Shown here one piece after another: positions 1 to 9,011 of a stretch of DNA of 23,278 bases (positions are counted from its first letter, which is position 1; every line of letters begins with the position of its first letter). Under the pieces are notes generated by a model. That model ran no database searches. It was not told the DNA's origin and was given only the letters and a program-made list of their open reading frames with translations. The DNA is from GYS-P2D sp964522505 (GTDB lineage Bacteria > Bacteroidota > Bacteroidia > Chitinophagales > Saprospiraceae), in the NCBI GenBank assembly GCA_964522505.1, contig CAZFWJ010000054.1, positions 1-23,278 on the forward strand. Direction: 5' to 3'. Both the position numbers and the translations under genes were made by a program.

Positions 1-2
1 CA

Positions 3-3000
3 GATCGTCGGAATACGAGTGACTCCTCGGTTAATCAAGCTCTATTGCTGAAGTACTGTACATCATACCCCACTAACTATCGTTCTATCAAAGAGGGCGT
101 GTCTGTTAGATTTAAGTCTACGTATACGGGTAATAAGGCTGGCGATGAAGTTGTAGGTGCCCGAATCAAACCAGACATAGATGGCTCATTTGCTTGGGTC
201 GCCACTAATGACCTCAGATTCACTCCTACAGAAGCTTTTGCATATGATACGGATTACGAATTCACCTTTAATTTGCCTGAGCTATTTGCACCAATAGAAG
301 TAGAAGACAAGATACTCAAAGTGCCCTTTAGGACTGGTCCACTAGGCTTGAAGATGACTCTTGAAGGCATAAAAATTGATAACCTCTCGGGAGAAGAGCA
401 GATCAGCTACAGAGCTGTAGTAACTAGCTCTGATTATGTTTCAACCGAAGCTATCGAGCATATGGTTACAGCAACGCAAGAAGGCGTTGGGAAGGAGATC
501 ACATGGGCCCATGAAAGATACGGCAAGAAGCACACATTTGAGGTGGTCGGCATAGAACAATATAAGCATGAATCCGAGCTCACAGTTCAGTGGAATGGCG
601 CGAAGGTTTCCCCAGATTTTAGAGGAAAGGAGGATATCCACATTCAACCTGAGGGCGTATTTGAATTGTTGAATTTAGACCTCAGCGCGAGCGATGAAAA
701 TATCATTACAGCATCATTTTCGAGATCAATCGATCCAGATCAAGACCTAGATGGACTCTTTACGCTAGATAATAAGATGAAAATTAGAACCTCCATTGAG
801 GGCAACCGAGTTTATATATATCCAGCACAGCAGATCAAAGATGAATTTGGCTTGACCATATCTAATCATCTTAAGAGCATCGGCGGCACAAGTCTGGCAG
901 AAGCGCATGAGATTGACAAGCTTAGGTTTGATCTGTTAGAACCTTCTATACGAGCATTGAGTCAGGGGGTTATCTTACCACGGTCAGCTAATTCTTCATT
1001 TCCAATTGAGAGCGTCAATCTGAGGGCTTTAGATATAGAGATTTTTGAAATCCATGATAACAACGTCTTGCAATTTCTTCAGGAGAATAAACTCGATCAA
1101 GACTACTATCTGGAGAGGGTAGGAAAGATCATCCATCGAGAAACCATAAACATAGAAGATTACGCTGGATCCCTGGAGACTAATGCTTGGTCTCGGATCA
1201 GTTTAAACCTCAGCGAATTAATCGATACTGATAGTCGGGCGATACATCAAGTCAGGATAGGGTTTCAACAAGCTTATGCTATTACTAATTGTGATGACGA
1301 TTCTTCAGGGGAACCTGTTGTCCGAAGTGGCAAAGAAAGTATGATCAGCTATACCGATGACTATTACTATAATTACGAAGATCGGAATGCGCCTTGTAAG
1401 AAGGCTTATTATAATCCTGACCGATACATTATCAGAAATGTTATTGCCTCCGATGTGGGGATGATTGCCAAACAAGGCAAGGATAATGCGTATCACTTTG
1501 CTATTTCTTCATTGAGTACGGGAGAACCGATTGGCGGTGCACGAGTATACCTATATGATTATCAACAACAGTTGTTAACAGAGAGTCGCAGCAGCCATGA
1601 CGGTTTTCTGGTGATCAACGCAGAGGAGAAGGCGGCCTTTGCAATTGTGGAGCATGATACAGGGTATGCGCATGCGGTCCTCGATGATAATGCCTCTAAT
1701 AGCCTCTCTTCTTTTGACATCGGGGGCACTAAGCGACGTGGAGGTATTCAAGCCTTCGTCTATGCAGATCGTGGAGTACATCGCCCTGGCGATACCATAT
1801 TTCTTAATGCTATGGTGACTTTGCCATCATCAGAAGAACCCTTCCATCCGGTCAAATTATCGGTGAGAGACCCAAAGGGCAATGAGAAGTTTACTGATGT
1901 ACAGTTAGACCATGTTGGCGGCATTTACTCTTGGGCCATTGCGACAGATGATAACGACATTACGGGTAAATGGAATGCACATCTATCCATAGGGCCGAAT
2001 AAGTTCACCAAAGGTCTGCGTGTCGAAAGCATAAAACCCAATCGACTCAAGATCGACCTCGTCACAGAAGATGAAATAAGGTACTATGATAAAGCCAAGC
2101 GAAAAGCCTCGATTTCTTCGACATGGCTTCATGGGGCTCCAGCTAAAGACCTTCATGCTGAGATAGATGCACAGTTATTTAATTCTCAGCCCTCATATGA
2201 AGGCTATGAAAGCTACACCTTTAGTGACCCAGCAAAGAATGGGGTAAATACTTTGCTAAAGCTTTTTGATGGAAAGCTGGATGCGGGAGGCAAGAAAGAA
2301 TTTGACCTTAAGCTCAATGCGAATGCCTTTCCAGGCAAGATCAGTGCTGATGTGAAGACAAGAGTATTTGAGCAGGGTGGAAATTTCTCTGAAAATTTTT
2401 CTCGCCTGAAGATTAGCCCGTACTCACACTATACTGGAGTGCGCTCGCCAGAAGGTAAATGGGGCGGCAAGCGAGTTGAGATTGGAGAAAATTCGACTTT
2501 TAAGATTGTATCAATTTCGGATGATGGCAAGCCAGCGAGTGGTAGAAGGCTATCCATCGGATTTTACGATGTCAACTGGCGATGGTGGTACTATGAGGGG
2601 GAGCGTCGCAATGTATACAAGTTTAACTCAGCTGAACACAAGGGCTCTTTTTACAACGAGGTCATCACAACTGATGCTTCTGGGATAGTTGACCTAAGCT
2701 ACGATTTTCAGGATGCCACTTTTGGCCGTAAGCTGATCAGAGTCTGTGATCTGGATTCGGGCCATTGTACAGGAGAATTCTTTTATGCATCAAGATGGGG
2801 GAGCTCCATGCAGCCCGAGGAGCGCAAGAGCCTGACGAAACTCAATTTTAATGCTGATAAGAAATCCTATGATGCTGGTGAGGAGGTTGTCGTAGAGATC
2901 CCTTCAGAGGCAGGGTCCAGGATCTTGATATCTGTGGAGACGAGCGATGATGTCATGATACAGGAGTGGATAGAAGCCCAAGGAGACTTGACCGAATATC

Positions 3001-5465
3001 GATTTTCCGTCAACCAAGAGATGACTCCTAATGTATACCTGCACGCCACTATGGTGCAGTCCTATGATACTAAGCAAAATGATCTACCGATACGCATGTA
3101 TGGAGTGATCCCCATATCTGTCAATGATCCAGAGACGATCTTGACTCCTGAGATTGCCATGAGTGATCAGCTGGAGCCAGAAGCTGAATTTGAAGTACGA
3201 ATATCAGAGGAGAATGATCGGGCTATGTCCTATACCATTGCCATAGTTGACGACGGACTCCTGGATCTTACCAATTTTTCTACTCCAGATCCACATAGAC
3301 ATTTTTATGCTAAGCAAGCCCTCGGCGTAAAGACCTGGGATCTATACGATTATGTGCTTACCAAGTATAGTGGAGAGATAGACAAGATGATCTCAGTAGG
3401 CGGTGGCGATGGTGAATCTGATAAACAGGGTGGCAAGAAAGCCAACCGGTTTAAACCTGTGGTAATGACCGCAGGACCTTTTACTCTTAAGTCAGGTGAA
3501 ACTGCCAACCATAGGTTTACCATGCCGAATTACATCGGATCAGTAAGGACTATGGTGGTGGCTAAGGATGATGATGCTTTCGGTAAGGCCGACAATACTA
3601 GCTTTGTTAGGAAGCCACTGATGATCCTGCCGACCCTGCCACGAGTCTCAAGCCCTGATGAAGTTGTTAGAATACCTGTGGCAGTGTTTGCGATGGAGGA
3701 TCATGTCAAGACTGCGGAGATTAAGATTGAGGCCAGTGATAATGTAGAGATTATCGGCCCATATACCAAGCAGGTATCGTTTTCGGAGATAGGTGATAAA
3801 CTCATTTATTTTGAAGCAAGACTGCTTGATCAGTTGGGAGTAGCTTCATTCGATTTCAGTGCGAGTTCTGGTTCCTTGAAAGTATCGCAGCAAGTGGAGT
3901 TGGACATACGCAATCCTAACCCAGAACGAACCGAGGTACAATATCAGACTGTTGCTGCGACAGCAGAATGGACTGGAGATCTGGAGGCAATAGGCATGAA
4001 AGGCACTCAATCAGGACTCATTGAGTTTAGCTCACTGCCCAATCTCAACTTGCGGGAGCGGATGGACTATCTTGTGAGATACCCCTATGGCTGTCTCGAA
4101 CAGACCACCTCCGCAGCATTGCCTCAGCTGACGCTGGGATATTTTAAAGACCTATCCCTGTCTGAGACTCAAGAGATTAAGAAGAATGTAAATGGAGCCA
4201 TAAGACGTATAGCTCGTATGCAGAGATCTAATGGAGGATTCTCCTACTGGCCAGGGTCGAACTCTTCTAATGATTGGGCGACCTCTTACGCTGGATTCTT
4301 TCTGATGCAAGCCCAGGAGCAGTCATACTATATTCCCAATAATCTCTTATCTAAGTGGTTGACATACCAACAAGGGGTTGCCAGGAAATTTAGGATCAAA
4401 CGAGATAGTAAATTGTATTACCAGCAGTATCAGATGCGCAATCAAGCCTATCGCTTGTTGACAATGGCCATATATGGTTCGCCGGATCTATCTGCTATGA
4501 ATGTGTTGAGGCAAGAAACTAATCTCCCTGCTACGGCACAATTTATGCTTGCCGCATCTTATGCCTATGCCGGTAAAAAAGAGCTGGCTATTGAGATGAC
4601 TCGCAGCACCGAGGCGACGGTAGAGCCCTATCAAGAACTTAGCTTGAGTTATGGCTCTGACCTCCGAGACATGTCACTAATTGCCACGGCGATGTTGCAA
4701 CTGGATCGTAAGAATGAGGGATTTGAAATCATCAAGCGCATAACAGAACAACTAAATACTAGTCGATGGTATAGTACACAGACTGTAGCGCAAGCTCTCG
4801 TCGCCGTCGCCGCATATGTACAAGATCAAGAGGGAGGAAATTTGCATTTTAAATTTGAAGCTGACGGAATACCTGAACAGACCGTGAACACGGATAAACC
4901 CACATTTGTAGTGGCATTGGGGCTTGAGGAGTTAGAGAATATCACAACTAAAGTTCAAAACTTGTCCGATGGCCCGCTATTTGTCAAGACGAGCATGGTC
5001 GGTCAAGATCCACCTACAACTGTACTGCAAACCCAAGAGATTGATAAGCATATAAGCCTCTCAGTGCAGTATAAAGATCTCAATGGTGGAATCCTTAATT
5101 ATAAGGAGATCGAACGCGGTACAGACTTTATCGCCCATGTGGTTATCAAAAATCAGAATAGTCGAGGTGGAACAATTGAGAACTTGGCGCTGACACAGGT
5201 ATTCCCCTCAGGATGGGAGATACAGAGCGGAGGCTTGAGTAATGTATCTGATGTAATCAAGGAGGATAGCTACGACTATCGAGATGTCCGTGATGATCGT
5301 GTATATACCTTTTTTAAGCTTGGCAAGCGAAAGGATTTTAAGATACTCTTGACGGCGTCTTATGATGGGATTTATTTCCTTCCTCCGGTTAAAGTGGAGG
5401 CCATGTATGATCAGGAGATTCAAGCCTTGACTAAAGCATACAAAGTGAATGTTGTCGCACCATAA
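3..5465 (+). CDS. Bacterial alpha-2-macroglobulin (5' end outside window)
   Basis: This is a large envelope protein of the bacterial alpha-2-macroglobulin family (YfhM/YfaS type), thought to trap attacking proteases in or near the periplasm. The frame is open from position 3 and no plausible ATG or signal peptide is visible, so the true start lies upstream. A TTG at 45 is probably only an internal leucine codon. Counting that codon as residue 1, an MG2-like segment YADRGVHRPGDTIF lies near residue 573. The conserved alpha-2-macroglobulin domain (TMPNYIGSVRTMVVAKDDDA) is near 1155, and the thioester motif GCLEQ has its Cys at 1350 (bases 4092-4094) and Gln at 1353. The thioester domain continues with NGGFSYWPG near 1390. 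At more than 1800 residues it is longer than E. coli YfhM (about 1650). The stop codon overlaps the start region of pbpC, indicating translational coupling. The family call is firm; only the N-terminus is unknown. Confidence 0.93.
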   Translation, partial: DRRNTSDSSVNQALLLKYCTSYPTNYRSIKEGVSVRFKSTYTGNKAGDEVVGARIKPDIDGSFAWVATNDLRFTPTEAFAYDTDYEFTFNLPELFAPIEVEDKILKVPFRTGPLGLKMTLEGIKIDNLSGEEQISYRAVVTSSDYVSTEAIEHMVTATQEGVGKEITWAHERYGKKHTFEVVGIEQYKHESELTVQWNGAKVSPDFRGKEDIHIQPEGVFELLNLDLSASDENIITASFSRSIDPDQDLDGLFTLDNKMKIRTSIEGNRVYIYPAQQIKDEFGLTISNHLKSIGGTSLAEAHEIDKLRFDLLEPSIRALSQGVILPRSANSSFPIESVNLRALDIEIFEIHDNNVLQFLQENKLDQDYYLERVGKIIHRETINIEDYAGSLETNAWSRISLNLSELIDTDSRAIHQVRIGFQQAYAITNCDDDSSGEPVVRSGKESMISYTDDYYYNYEDRNAPCKKAYYNPDRYIIRNVIASDVGMIAKQGKDNAYHFAISSLSTGEPIGGARVYLYDYQQQLLTESRSSHDGFLVINAEEKAAFAIVEHDTGYAHAVLDDNASNSLSSFDIGGTKRRGGIQAFVYADRGVHRPGDTIFLNAMVTLPSSEEPFHPVKLSVRDPKGNEKFTDVQLDHVGGIYSWAIATDDNDITGKWNAHLSIGPNKFTKGLRVESIKPNRLKIDLVTEDEIRYYDKAKRKASISSTWLHGAPAKDLHAEIDAQLFNSQPSYEGYESYTFSDPAKNGVNTLLKLFDGKLDAGGKKEFDLKLNANAFPGKISADVKTRVFEQGGNFSENFSRLKISPYSHYTGVRSPEGKWGGKRVEIGENSTFKIVSISDDGKPASGRRLSIGFYDVNWRWWYYEGERRNVYKFNSAEHKGSFYNEVITTDASGIVDLSYDFQDATFGRKLIRVCDLDSGHCTGEFFYASRWGSSMQPEERKSLTKLNFNADKKSYDAGEEVVVEIPSEAGSRILISVETSDDVMIQEWIEAQGDLTEYRFSVNQEMTPNVYLHATMVQSYDTKQNDLPIRMYGVIPISVNDPETILTPEIAMSDQLEPEAEFEVRISEENDRAMSYTIAIVDDGLLDLTNFSTPDPHRHFYAKQALGVKTWDLYDYVLTKYSGEIDKMISVGGGDGESDKQGGKKANRFKPVVMTAGPFTLKSGETANHRFTMPNYIGSVRTMVVAKDDDAFGKADNTSFVRKPLMILPTLPRVSSPDEVVRIPVAVFAMEDHVKTAEIKIEASDNVEIIGPYTKQVSFSEIGDKLIYFEARLLDQLGVASFDFSASSGSLKVSQQVELDIRNPNPERTEVQYQTVAATAEWTGDLEAIGMKGTQSGLIEFSSLPNLNLRERMDYLVRYPYGCLEQTTSAALPQLTLGYFKDLSLSETQEIKKNVNGAIRRIARMQRSNGGFSYWPGSNSSNDWATSYAGFFLMQAQEQSYYIPNNLLSKWLTYQQGVARKFRIKRDSKLYYQQYQMRNQAYRLLTMAIYGSPDLSAMNVLRQETNLPATAQFMLAASYAYAGKKELAIEMTRSTEATVEPYQELSLSYGSDLRDMSLIATAMLQLDRKNEGFEIIKRITEQLNTSRWYSTQTVAQALVAVAAYVQDQEGGNLHFKFEADGIPEQTVNTDKPTFVVALGLEELENITTKVQNLSDGPLFVKTSMVGQDPPTTVLQTQEIDKHISLSVQYKDLNGGILNYKEIERGTDFIAHVVIKNQNSRGGTIENLALTQVFPSGWEIQSGGLSNVSDVIKEDSYDYRDVRDDRVYTFFKLGKRKDFKILLTASYDGIYFLPPVKVEAMYDQEIQALTKAYKVNVVAP

Positions 5466-7734
5466 AATGATGGTCATGCCTAATAAGAAAAAGATCATAT
5501 ACACAGTTGCGATGCTCACGTTGGGAGCGCTGATATTCCTATGTTGGCCTCAACGCTTGTTACTTGAAGACAAACCTTTCTGCACTGTATTAGAAGATGA
5601 GCACGGAGAATTGTTGGCGGCACAGATTGCCCAGGATGGGCAGTGGCGATTTCCGATGATGGATTCGCTACCAGAGAAGTTTATTGACTGCATCTTGACC
5701 TACGAAGACAAGAGGTTTTATAGCCACGTGGGTATAGATTTCCTTTCGACCGCTCGTGCAATTCATCAGAATATTCGGGAACGACGGGTGGTCTCAGGGG
5801 CGAGCACGATCACTATGCAGATTATGCGAATGTCAATGGGGCACAACGATCGGTCGATCTCTAATAAGCTAATAGAGATGTTGGCTGCTGTACGCCTTGA
5901 TTTCAAAAGAAGCAAGTCAGAGATCATAAATATATATGCTTCTCATGCTCCATTTGGTGGAAATGTTGTAGGTCTTGAGGCTGCAGCTTGGAAGTACTTT
6001 GACAAGAACCCATATCAACTGAGTTGGGCCGAGATGGCTACACTCTCGGTATTGCCTAATGCACCCTCACTTATTACCTTCACTAAGAACAGAGACCAAC
6101 TCATAAAGAAGAGAAATATACTCCTCAACAGCCTGCGAGATCGAGATATCATAGATGATATAGAACTTGAGCTGTCTCTGTCAGAGCCTCTTGCTACTGG
6201 CTTGTATGAACTCTCACATGATGCTTCTCACTACATGCATTTTCTCAAGAGTCAAAGTCATACTGGTCGCCTTCAATCGTCAGTCGATCGATCTCTGCAG
6301 GTAGCACTTAACAAGATTCTCGATCGTCATTATGATGTCCTATCTCAGAATGATATCCATAATGGGGCAATCCTGGTCATAGATAATAAGACTCTGGATG
6401 TCAAAGCTTATTGCGCTAACGTGCCCAAGACTTCTGAAGAGCGCAATGTAGATATGATCCTGGCACAGCGCAGCTCGGGTAGCATCTTGAAGCCATTGCT
6501 TTATGCTGCCATGATTGACGGGGGACTCTTGGCCCCAGATGCATTAGTCAGAGATGTACCCATCTACATGTCTCGATTTACACCCACTAATTATAATGGT
6601 CAATTCAAAGGCTTGGTGCCAGCTTCAGAGGCACTGAGCAAGTCGCTCAATGTTCCATTCGTCGTGCTACTACAAGAATATGGCGTGGAGAAATTTAGGC
6701 GGCAATTGGAGCAGATCGGCCTGAGGACCGTCAACAAATCTGGCAACGCCCACTATGGTCTATCGCTAATACTGGGTGGTGCGGAGGTGAGACTCTATGA
6801 TTTAGTTCATGCATATGCCGCTATGGCGAGAACACTATCTGGTGAGCAAGACTTTATGTGGGACAAAGGAAGCATATATCATACCCTTGAGGCCATGAAG
6901 AAGCTCGAGCGACCTGATGATCGTGGCAATTGGCAGCTATTCAATTCTTCACAGCAGCTAGCATGGAAGACTGGTACGAGCTATGGCCATCGAGATGCGT
7001 GGTCTATTGGGGTGACTCCTCAATATACTATAGGGGTATGGGTAGGCAATTCGGACGGAGAGGGCAGAGATCAGATCATTGGTTCATCAACCGCTGGCAA
7101 AATCTTGTTCGATGTGATGGAGGCTTTACCTGCTGACAATCATTGGTTTGATACGCCTTATGAAGAGGTGACCTGGATGCAGACCTGCAGAACTACGGGG
7201 ATGCTGCCATCGATCCATTGCGATCGGGTTGATACGACGCTAATCTCTCAGTCAGTCTTGAAATCTGGAACCTGTCATTACCATAAGACTATTAGCACAG
7301 AACCTGAAGGTCAGTGGCAGGTCAATAATTCCTGTTACTCTGGAGATATCATAAAGAAGTCTATCCTACAATTGTCGGCCAGAGAAGCCCAATACTACCT
7401 GCCATCATACCCTGATATAGTCGTTGATGTACCGTGGCACCCAGATTGCGCCGATCCGCCCGTGGCAGGTGCGATGCAGATTGTATATCCCAATTCATCT
7501 GAGCACATATATATCCCCAGAGACCTCAATGCCCAACGCCAAAAGATCATCGCTGAGGTCGCCCATATCGACAAAGATTCCAAAGTGTACTGGTATGTGG
7601 ACGATCATTATCAAGGTAAGACCGAGTCTTTTCATAGTATCGAAATCGATTTACCAGCCGGAAAACATACGCTCTTCTGTGTCGATGAGCTGGGGGAAGA
7701 GAGCGCTGTGAGCTTTCAGGTAATCAGTAAGTAG
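5449..7734 (+). CDS. pbpC: Penicillin-binding protein 1C (peptidoglycan glycosyltransferase/transpeptidase)
   Basis: This is a bifunctional inner-membrane peptidoglycan synthase of the PBP1C class. At 761 aa it is close to E. coli PbpC (770). A membrane anchor spans about residues 15-33. The GT51 glycosyltransferase domain has EDKRFYSHVGID with the catalytic Glu at 86, and GASTITMQ at 117-124. The transpeptidase domain has SxxK as SILK (S345, K348), SxN as SLN (399-401) and KTG at 507-509. The last ~90 residues resemble the BiPBP_C domain. The start chosen overlaps the alpha-2-macroglobulin gene by 17 bp. ATG codons at 5467 (just after that gene's stop), 5470 and 5476 are in the same frame and equally credible, since no strong ribosome binding site decides between them. 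Pairing with alpha-2-macroglobulin is a known conserved arrangement, read as protease defence coupled to wall repair after a breach. Confidence 0.93.
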   Translation: MLSHHKMMVMPNKKKIIYTVAMLTLGALIFLCWPQRLLLEDKPFCTVLEDEHGELLAAQIAQDGQWRFPMMDSLPEKFIDCILTYEDKRFYSHVGIDFLSTARAIHQNIRERRVVSGASTITMQIMRMSMGHNDRSISNKLIEMLAAVRLDFKRSKSEIINIYASHAPFGGNVVGLEAAAWKYFDKNPYQLSWAEMATLSVLPNAPSLITFTKNRDQLIKKRNILLNSLRDRDIIDDIELELSLSEPLATGLYELSHDASHYMHFLKSQSHTGRLQSSVDRSLQVALNKILDRHYDVLSQNDIHNGAILVIDNKTLDVKAYCANVPKTSEERNVDMILAQRSSGSILKPLLYAAMIDGGLLAPDALVRDVPIYMSRFTPTNYNGQFKGLVPASEALSKSLNVPFVVLLQEYGVEKFRRQLEQIGLRTVNKSGNAHYGLSLILGGAEVRLYDLVHAYAAMARTLSGEQDFMWDKGSIYHTLEAMKKLERPDDRGNWQLFNSSQQLAWKTGTSYGHRDAWSIGVTPQYTIGVWVGNSDGEGRDQIIGSSTAGKILFDVMEALPADNHWFDTPYEEVTWMQTCRTTGMLPSIHCDRVDTTLISQSVLKSGTCHYHKTISTEPEGQWQVNNSCYSGDIIKKSILQLSAREAQYYLPSYPDIVVDVPWHPDCADPPVAGAMQIVYPNSSEHIYIPRDLNAQRQKIIAEVAHIDKDSKVYWYVDDHYQGKTESFHSIEIDLPAGKHTLFCVDELGEESAVSFQVISK

Positions 7735-7769
7735 GACCTTCAAATTTTGACACGAGTTTCCAATATTCC

Positions 7770-7914
7770 CAAGGGGTTTTAAACCCCTTGAATTCAATAG
7801 TTGGAGATCAACCTGGTGAGGTAATTTCTCAACGGGTTTAAACTCCCTGAAGCGAATGACTCGGGATGAGATCATTGTGAATGTATTCCACCCAAGGGAT
7901 TCCCCACCCCCTTG
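7770..7914. repeat. Three degenerate palindromes with ~60-nt spacing
   Basis: Three related inverted repeats lie between the convergent ends of pbpC and the DUF6503 gene. The first (7770-7790) has perfect 10-bp arms, CAAGGGGTTT and AAACCCCTTG, around one base. The second (7830-7849) is an imperfect version with ACGGGTTT and AAACTCCC. The third (7893-7914) keeps only CAAGGG and CCCTTG around a 10-nt loop. They begin 60 and 63 nt apart, and the spacers also share short words (GAGATCA, then GTGA, then GTA), so this looks like a decaying tandem unit of about 60 bp. It could act as a bidirectional terminator, but there is no clear U-tract. It may instead be a dispersed intergenic repeat family. 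Confidence 0.7.
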
Positions 7915-7920
7915 ACGTGA

Positions 7921-8634
7921 TTATTGTACAGTAAACCTATCCAATACATCCGTGCCCAGAAGTCTATCATCCTTGTGAGTATACCAGGTCCTGCTTTTAG
8001 GAATGCGTACAGATTGATGCACTTCTTCGCCTTCAAATATGATGTACTCACCATCATTGACCGATTCGTTATGATAGAATCGATAGCCAATCAGAGCGTA
8101 GGAGTTCGGGTCAAAGTAAAAGTACCAGATATCCTTACCTACAGTTGGATCATAGGTCACTCGTATTTGCAAGGCTTGACGACCGAAGAAGTCCGTTTGC
8201 TTAGTGTCGGGATCTATAATCGTACCTGGATCTAGAAGCTTCATAGGCATATACCATAGATAATGGTAGTAGGTCCGCATAACATCGGAGCGACGATCAT
8301 CGAGCCTAAAGCTGCTAACTTCCTTTGGGGTGGGGCTGACACCAGCAACTGTGTAGCTGTATACTCCTTCATTAAGAGAAGTGACAATCTCTTTTTCTTC
8401 AGCTTGGCGAATCAGTTTGAATTCCTCCTGCCAGGGATTGAGTACCACCGTCGTCTTACTGTCTGACGAGTTAGGCCTGGACTCGATGAAGTGCAAGGTC
8501 GTATTTGCCTGTTCGAGAAGACCCTGAGGATCGTGATATTGTATGCTTTGATCTATAAGTTGTTCAGCAGTTAATTGAGCGTGGACAGATAGCGCGGCTC
8601 CTATAAGTATGAGAGAAATGAATAGTTTGACCAT
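7921..8634 (-). CDS. DUF6503 family secreted protein, copy A (intact)
   Basis: This encodes a 237-residue exported protein that I assign to the DUF6503 family of Bacteroidota, which has no established function known to me. The start chosen (MVKLFISLILIG) gives a clean signal peptide ending near Ala19 with no lipobox Cys. An ATG 69 nt further upstream would put an odd non-signal sequence in front. The mature part holds WYFYFDP and YRFYHNES, aromatic-rich strands that suggest a beta-sheet fold similar to LolA/outer-membrane lipoprotein-sorting proteins; this fold idea is inference. It is transcribed divergently from a truncated DUF2891 gene and converges on pbpC. A second copy of exactly the same length lies at 14789-15502 but carries two stop codons, so this is the only functional copy in the window. 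Confidence 0.82.
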   Translation of the reverse strand: MVKLFISLILIGAALSVHAQLTAEQLIDQSIQYHDPQGLLEQANTTLHFIESRPNSSDSKTTVVLNPWQEEFKLIRQAEEKEIVTSLNEGVYSYTVAGVSPTPKEVSSFRLDDRRSDVMRTYYHYLWYMPMKLLDPGTIIDPDTKQTDFFGRQALQIRVTYDPTVGKDIWYFYFDPNSYALIGYRFYHNESVNDGEYIIFEGEEVHQSVRIPKSRTWYTHKDDRLLGTDVLDRFTVQ

Positions 8635-8649
8635 AGGCAAAGGATTAAT

Positions 8650-8669
8650 CTTGCAATGTGTAGCGCAAG
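8650..8669 (-). promoter_or_regulatory. Inverted repeat in the leader of DUF6503 copy A
   Basis: Arms CTTGC (8650-8654) and GCAAG (8665-8669) lie 15 nt upstream of the DUF6503 start. Copy B has an equivalent repeat at 15523-15537 (CTTGT and ACAAG), where one base pair differs in a compensatory way. It could be a short RNA hairpin in the leader or a repressor site. Five-base arms are short, so chance is not excluded. Confidence 0.3.
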
Positions 8670-8714
8670 ATATCTCAATTAGCATTAAGGGACTATAGTT
8701 CATTTGATCAAGGC

Positions 8715-8740
8715 ATAGGCTATGTCGATATAGTGTCTTA
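8715..8740 (+). promoter_or_regulatory. Conserved upstream block of DUF2891 copy A
   Basis: This 26-nt block (it begins ATAGGCTATGTCG and ends ATAGTGTCTTA) matches 15631-15656 upstream of the other DUF2891 copy at 24 of 26 positions. In both copies it ends exactly 25 nt before the ATG, although the rest of the two intergenic regions differs in sequence and length. It is followed by a TAnnTTTA sequence close to the Bacteroidota -7 consensus (TAnnTTTG). No well-spaced -33 element was found. A promoter or regulator-binding site is the likely role. Confidence 0.5.
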
Positions 8741-8765
8741 CTTTACTGGTCAATTCCGAGGGATT

Positions 8766-9011
8766 ATGAAGATGATTTTTTATACGATGCTGTTGGCATT
8801 AGTTGGGGGTTGTAATACAGATACAACTAAGCAGGGAGCCGATAATAAGAAGACAATAGATAAAATTAGGCCGATTACACTTACTTTGGACGAAGCCAAT
8901 CGCCTCGCCACCTTACCTATACATTGTATCCAACAACTACTCCCTTATAAACCTGGAGTCGTCATTCCGATCTACTTGCTGAAACCAGTTGGTCAGCAGA
9001 GCTTGGAGTAG
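8766..9011 (+). pseudogene. DUF2891 lipoprotein gene, copy A, truncated after ~67 codons
   Basis: This is the 5' remnant of a second DUF2891 gene. It begins with a lipoprotein signal peptide, MKMIFYTMLLALVGGC, with the lipobox Cys at residue 16, the same position as in the intact copy at 15682. Homology continues through ANRLATLPIHCIQQ and ends at about 8965 in GVVI. After that the sequence switches to a TonB-receptor gene in another frame and stops at 9011. An in-frame start at 8733 would add 11 residues ahead of the signal peptide and is less likely. All of the DUF2891 core (including the DWHSAVHGHW region of the intact copy) is missing, so a working enzyme is not expected. A short lipopeptide could still be made. 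Confidence 0.8.

Larger units (their letters stand above)
7921..8965. repeat. Duplicated divergent unit, copy A
   Basis: This unit holds DUF6503 (minus), the shared intergenic region and the 5' part of DUF2891 (plus). The same arrangement in the same orientation recurs at 14789-15881, so the copies are direct repeats 6868 bp apart. Similarity stops at the DUF6503 stop codon on one side and at the receptor junction on the other. Divergence is substantial (about three-quarters protein identity in the region compared), so the duplication is old apart from a locally identical tract. Confidence 0.85.
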
